This document shows positions 21,853 to 24,804 of a stretch of DNA of 24,804 nucleotides, in pieces. Source of the DNA: Candidatus Woesearchaeota archaeon (GTDB taxonomy: Archaea; Nanobdellota; Nanobdellia; Woesearchaeales; UBA11716); assembly GCA_013329175.1 (NCBI GenBank), contig DUKR01000002.1, forward strand, positions 1 through 24,804. The letters are read 5' to 3'. A program made the translations under genes and the position numbers. The notes under the pieces are model-generated. The model made no database searches and was not told where the DNA came from. It was given only the letters and a program-made list of their open reading frames with translations. How positions within the stretch are numbered: the stretch's first letter is position 1; each line of letters starts with the position of its first letter.

Positions 21853-23130
21853 ATGGAAGTTACTGCCAATCCTGGTTTTGTGGAGATTTTGAGAAATGAT
21901 GAGCATATCAAATATATCATTCAGGGTGAAGAATGGGACATCCCTACTATTGACCATACTCTTTGGGTTCCTGAGGTGCGACAGGAGAAGGGAAAGGTTC
22001 TGGAATACATTGTAGAATTTTTATCTTTACCCTATTATGTTGATGATTTTGCTGGAAACCATAGTGAGAGGCGCAAATGGAGAACTAACCTGTCTGAAAA
22101 TCCTGATTTTTTTGAGTTTTATGAGCAAAATGCCCTAAAGTGGAATAGGATATACGGGGCACACTGTTCTCTGGAAGTTCTAAAATCTGGATATCAGGGC
22201 AAAAACCAAAAGCAATTTGAATTACATATTGATGATGCAAATAAACAAACAACGGGGTACAACCTTCTGCCCACATGGAACAGAATAGAGCACGTGCGGA
22301 GCTTTAAGGAGCAAGTGTATAAGATACTGGAAGTCTTAAGTCAGGATGAGCAATCATCCTATACCTCGCCAATTATTGAAGGTATTAAATCTGTTTGGAA
22401 GACGTATTGGAGTTCTAACGCAGGTTGCGATGAAACCCTCAAAGAAGTGTGTGGGCATAAGGTGCTTATAGCGGATGATAGCAAGGCTGCACGCGAAATT
22501 TTAAATCATAACTTAAAAAAATGCCTCACCTCTATTACTGTTGATGAAGCGAAAGACTCTGCTGAATTACAAGAAAAAGCATTAGCAAATCAATACGACC
22601 TCATCATTACAGACATCAATATGCCTGGGCGATCCACGCTGGAAGTCATAAAAAAAATCAGAGAGGGCGACAAAGAAACTCCAGTTATCACCGTCAGTGC
22701 AGAAGATAATTATGAATCGTCTAAGTATGGGGTAAATGAGCATTACACAAAAAATGCAAGGTGTGTTGAAAGATTGTGCCATGAGGTATCCGATTATTTT
22801 TCGATGCAGGATAGGTCAAAAAAAGCGCTTTCTTTTGAGGAGTTCAAAGCAAGAGGCTCGCGGAATGTTCATAACTACAACAACTTCATAATGCATTTTA
22901 CAAGCAATACTGCTGACCCATTTGCCCTTGCTAATCAAGACAGCGAGCACTACCGTATATTTCAAAATAGCTGCCCTGAATTGGAAGTAAACCTGAAAGA
23001 AGCAATAGCAGGCATAGATTTTTACAAATCAGATTTAAATGAGCAGCTAAAGCTGCATGAAAAGAAGCTCTATGAGGCATATCGTTTCATGCGCATCTTC
23101 GTCAACTCGGACAATGTCCTTTTTGAATGA
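21853..23130 (+). CDS. Response regulator, novel domain X followed by REC
   Basis: A 425-residue protein. Residues about 11-80 are domain X, homologous to residues 134-202 of the regulator at 17369. LRNDEHIKYIIQGEEW aligns with IRNEPHVEGIIPAEDW, and LPYYVDDFAGNHSERRKW with LPYLIDNFGENHQARREW. A helical part with FKEQVYKILEVL follows. Residues about 202-318 are a receiver domain with D208/D209 (IADDS), phosphoacceptor D254 (IITDINMPG), S282 and K300. The last 100 residues are helical with no known output domain. The ATG lies three bases after the ATPase stop, so it is probably cotranscribed with the transporter. It may sense or report transport, or be regulated by a distant kinase. Codon use looks more AT-rich than in the three transporter genes. 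Confidence 0.8.
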   Translation: MEVTANPGFVEILRNDEHIKYIIQGEEWDIPTIDHTLWVPEVRQEKGKVLEYIVEFLSLPYYVDDFAGNHSERRKWRTNLSENPDFFEFYEQNALKWNRIYGAHCSLEVLKSGYQGKNQKQFELHIDDANKQTTGYNLLPTWNRIEHVRSFKEQVYKILEVLSQDEQSSYTSPIIEGIKSVWKTYWSSNAGCDETLKEVCGHKVLIADDSKAAREILNHNLKKCLTSITVDEAKDSAELQEKALANQYDLIITDINMPGRSTLEVIKKIREGDKETPVITVSAEDNYESSKYGVNEHYTKNARCVERLCHEVSDYFSMQDRSKKALSFEEFKARGSRNVHNYNNFIMHFTSNTADPFALANQDSEHYRIFQNSCPELEVNLKEAIAGIDFYKSDLNEQLKLHEKKLYEAYRFMRIFVNSDNVLFE

Positions 23131-23436
23131 ACAAGTGACTCGTCATCATGCAGAGCAAGTAATGATTCCGAGTTTCATCAGTCCATTTTGCTTGGCAAAA
23201 TAGCCGAAGGCGGTCGTTCCGAACCGTTTAGATATACAATTATGCGCCTAATACAAATCGCTGTTAAACTCTTTGACCCTACAACGTGGGGTCAAACTGC
23301 GTCCGCAGAGTCGAGAAAGAGGGCGTTCCATCGAAAGAGCGAAGCGATACATTTAGAACAAGCATCAAGGGGGACATTTCGTCAGTTAGTCGTTTAGTTT
23401 TTAGTCGTTTGGGGAGTTCAGAAATTTAAACACAAC
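23131..23436 (+). other. Non-coding stretch with two hairpins
   Basis: No supported gene. A hairpin with stem attttgc/gcaaaat (23185-23201) lies 55 nt after the response regulator stop. A stronger one, tttgaccct...ggggtcaaa with a further A-T pair (23272-23296), follows. Neither has a T tail. A 10-bp direct repeat, ttagtcgttt, occurs at 23386-23395 and 23401-23410. The stretch marks the change to the AT-rich right end and may be a junction of acquired DNA. Confidence 0.45.
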
Positions 23437-23448
23437 ATTTATTAATAT
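23437..23448 (+). promoter_or_regulatory. TATA box of the RHH-Mrr operon
   Basis: The sequence atttattaatat is a good TATA match 31-42 nt before ATG 23479. That leaves room for a short leader with an SD-like gtgggga, unlike the leaderless genes elsewhere in the window. Confidence 0.5.
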
Positions 23449-23478
23449 GTGCATACATTTGTTTTTAGAGTGGGGATT

Positions 23479-23625
23479 ATGGAAACAAAAAATATTACTC
23501 TAAAAGTTAAGTCAAAATTATATGATGAATATCGGGAATTTTGTAAGAAGAAAGGTTGGATAGTGTCCCGTCAGTTTGAAATTATGGTAGAAAAACAGTT
23601 AAGTGGAGGTGATCATAATGACTAA
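23479..23625 (+). CDS. Small RHH-like protein
   Basis: A 48-residue protein opening METKNITLKVKSKLYDEY, which looks like the strand and first helix of a ribbon-helix-helix domain. The second helix follows with SRQFEIMVEKQL. Such small proteins are often repressors or antitoxins. It ends with GGDHND, and its last eight bases overlap the ATG of the Mrr-like gene, whose SD lies within this frame, so the two are translationally coupled. It may bind and regulate the operon promoter. Its short length lowers certainty. Confidence 0.6.
   Translation: METKNITLKVKSKLYDEYREFCKKKGWIVSRQFEIMVEKQLSGGDHND
23605..23613 (+). promoter_or_regulatory. Strong Shine-Dalgarno of the Mrr-like gene
   Basis: The sequence ggaggtgat is a near-perfect anti-16S match, four bases before ATG 23618. 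It fixes that start over the upstream in-frame GTG at 23603. Confidence 0.75.
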
Positions 23626-24601
23626 AAATATGTGGATGGTAAGGGCAGGGGAAAGTGCTTATCTTATAGATGATTTCAAAAAAAAGAATTATGTTGCTAT
23701 TGGATGGAATAGAATTAAAGATGCTTCAAAAATCAAAGATAGAGAAGAAGTAAAGCAACTAATACGGGAAAAATATTCAGAAAATAAAAAACATCAGAAT
23801 ATCGTTTCCGCAGGTCAATTCAGCAGATTCTTATTTGAATTTAAAAAAGGGGACTATGTGCTATCCTATGATCCTGATAATAGGGAGTATCTAATAGGAG
23901 AACTAATCGGTGATTATGAATATGATACAAATCAAAGAGAATATCATCATGGTAGAAAGGTTAAATGGCTAGGAAAAGTTAGCAGAGATAAACTTTCGAC
24001 TTCTACAAGAAATACTTTAGGTGCGATTTCAACAATTTTTGAAATTAATGATGTAGCTCAAAAAGAGATTATATCTGTTCTTGAAGGCAAAAAAGAAATA
24101 GAGGATGAAGTCCAAGAAGAAACTGAGGTAGAGACTCTTAAAGAAGATATGGAATCACAGGCACATGAACTAATCAAAGATAAAGTCATAAAGCTGGATT
24201 GGGAAGACATGGAAAAATTAGTTGCAGGCATTCTTAGAGCAATGGGATACAGAACTTATATTACTGAGAGGGGAGCAGATAGAGGAAGAGATATTGAAGC
24301 ATCTAAGGATGGACTAATGCTTGAAGAACCAAGAATCCTTGTTGAAGTTAAACACAGAAGTGGGCAAATGGGGACAAAGGAGGTAGATAGGTTTCAGAAC
24401 ATATTAAAAGGTAGGAAAGGAATTTATGTTTCAACGGGCGGTTTTTCGAAAGAATCCAGATATGTTGCTGAAAGAAGTACCGAACAACTCACATTAATTG
24501 ATGCAGACAGGCTTGTAAAACTTATCGTCGAGTTTTATGATGACTTTGACGTTGAAACTAAATTATCGGTACCTTTGTCAAAAATTTATTGGCCCACTTA
24601 A
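23618..24601 (+). CDS. Mrr-like type IV restriction endonuclease with PUA/EVE-like N-terminus
   Basis: A 327-residue protein. Residues about 5-145 begin MWMVRAGESAYLIDDF and contain YVAIGW, FKKGDYVLSYD and YLIGELIGDY, a beta-rich region that looks like a PUA/EVE-type reader of modified bases. After an acidic linker (EEDEVQEETEVE-like, 160-175) comes an Mrr catalytic domain at about 195-310: the helix EKLVAGILRAMGY, then D225 (GRDIEA), E243 and K245 (LVEVKH), and Q260 (RFQNIL). This is the PD-(D/E)xK core, all residues present. Such proteins usually cut DNA carrying modified bases as a defence against phage or foreign DNA. ATG 23618 is chosen from the SD; GTG 23603 is rejected. Confidence 0.85.
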   Translation: MTKNMWMVRAGESAYLIDDFKKKNYVAIGWNRIKDASKIKDREEVKQLIREKYSENKKHQNIVSAGQFSRFLFEFKKGDYVLSYDPDNREYLIGELIGDYEYDTNQREYHHGRKVKWLGKVSRDKLSTSTRNTLGAISTIFEINDVAQKEIISVLEGKKEIEDEVQEETEVETLKEDMESQAHELIKDKVIKLDWEDMEKLVAGILRAMGYRTYITERGADRGRDIEASKDGLMLEEPRILVEVKHRSGQMGTKEVDRFQNILKGRKGIYVSTGGFSKESRYVAERSTEQLTLIDADRLVKLIVEFYDDFDVETKLSVPLSKIYWPT

Positions 24602-24625
24602 TTTAACTAGTAGGGGTTATTTAGA

Positions 24626-24804
24626 ATGACTAATTCAGACAAAGCATTAGTAGTATTTCAAAGCAAGAAAATCCGAAGAACTTGGTTTAAGGATGAATGG
24701 CATTATTCTTTAGTTGATATAATCCAAGCTTTAACAGATAGTGTTAATCCTACTGATTATCTAAAAAAGCTTCGTAAAAGGGATGAAGAGCTTGGAAGCT
24801 ACCT
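24626..24804 (+). CDS. BRO-N domain protein, 5' part only
   Basis: The frame runs off the window edge, giving 59 residues. The opening contains VVFQSKKIRRTWFKDEWHYS and VDIIQALTDS, then NPTDYLKKLRKRDEE. This matches the BRO-N / phage antirepressor N-terminal domain (pattern IRRT-x-W-x-VxDIxxALT-x-NPxxYWxxLKxR). BRO proteins are common in viruses and mobile elements, and also stand next to restriction genes in many prokaryotes. It lies 24 bases after the Mrr-like gene on the same strand, so probably in the same operon. Whether a KilA-C or other C-terminal domain follows cannot be seen. Confidence 0.75.
   Translation, partial: MTNSDKALVVFQSKKIRRTWFKDEWHYSLVDIIQALTDSVNPTDYLKKLRKRDEELGSY

Noticed and set aside
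23188..23397. 69-codon frame across the hairpin region
   Set aside because: It runs through two inverted repeats and has no family resemblance or ribosome-binding site.
1..24804. tRNA, rRNA or CRISPR arrays
   Set aside because: No T-arm-like GGTTCRA stem-loop, rRNA block or regularly spaced repeats were found on reading the window.

Overview
This window is almost certainly chromosomal DNA of an archaeon. The evidence is a TrmB-type regulator, a COG1753-type VapBC pair, and about ten genes whose start codon lies 24-30 nt downstream of a TATA-like box, which is the layout of leaderless archaeal transcripts. The lineage cannot be fixed from sequence alone. A DPANN or other uncultivated group is plausible, but that is inference. 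Two stretches are visibly richer in A+T than the rest: the insertion sequence and the right end from about 23.4 kb.

Positions 1-8626 hold what looks like a lipid or isoprenoid biosynthesis region. It contains a diacylglycerol-kinase-like lipid kinase, a BtaA/DUF3419-like aminocarboxypropyl transferase, and an operon of an extended SDR, a UbiA prenyltransferase and a radical SAM enzyme. A convergent operon encodes a ferritin-like diiron protein, a PEP-utilising mobile-domain protein without an ATP-grasp domain, and a YghO-like GNAT protein. Start and stop codons inside each operon overlap by 1-10 nt. The two operons meet tail to tail with a 48-bp coding overlap. Positions 8681-10557 hold five small membrane proteins, including two pairs of tandem paralogues. 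A stand-alone radical SAM/SPASM protein follows at 10821-11960.

Positions 12.0-16.4 kb are housekeeping and accessory DNA. They contain a broken YkgJ-type cysteine-cluster gene (frameshift plus amber stop), a DUF167 protein, an intact ISAzo13-family element with inverted repeats and a possible TTA target duplication, RlmH, a VapBC toxin-antitoxin pair and a TrmB regulator.

Positions 16.5-23.1 kb are the most unusual part. An unrecognised 270-aa protein is followed by a response regulator with REC first and an unfamiliar domain (here called X) second. Next comes a SsuABC-like transporter (lipoprotein, permease, ATPase). Three bases after the ATPase is a second response regulator in which the order is reversed, X first and REC in the middle. 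No histidine kinase is present in the window. A 57-bp near-perfect direct repeat brackets the first regulator and seems to derive from the 3' end of the 270-aa gene. The transporter ATPase has Gln in place of the conserved H-loop His.

The right end (23.4-24.8 kb) is an AT-rich, defence- or virus-like segment. It holds a small RHH-like protein translationally coupled to a type IV Mrr-like endonuclease with a PUA/EVE-like N-terminal domain, then the beginning of a BRO-N protein.
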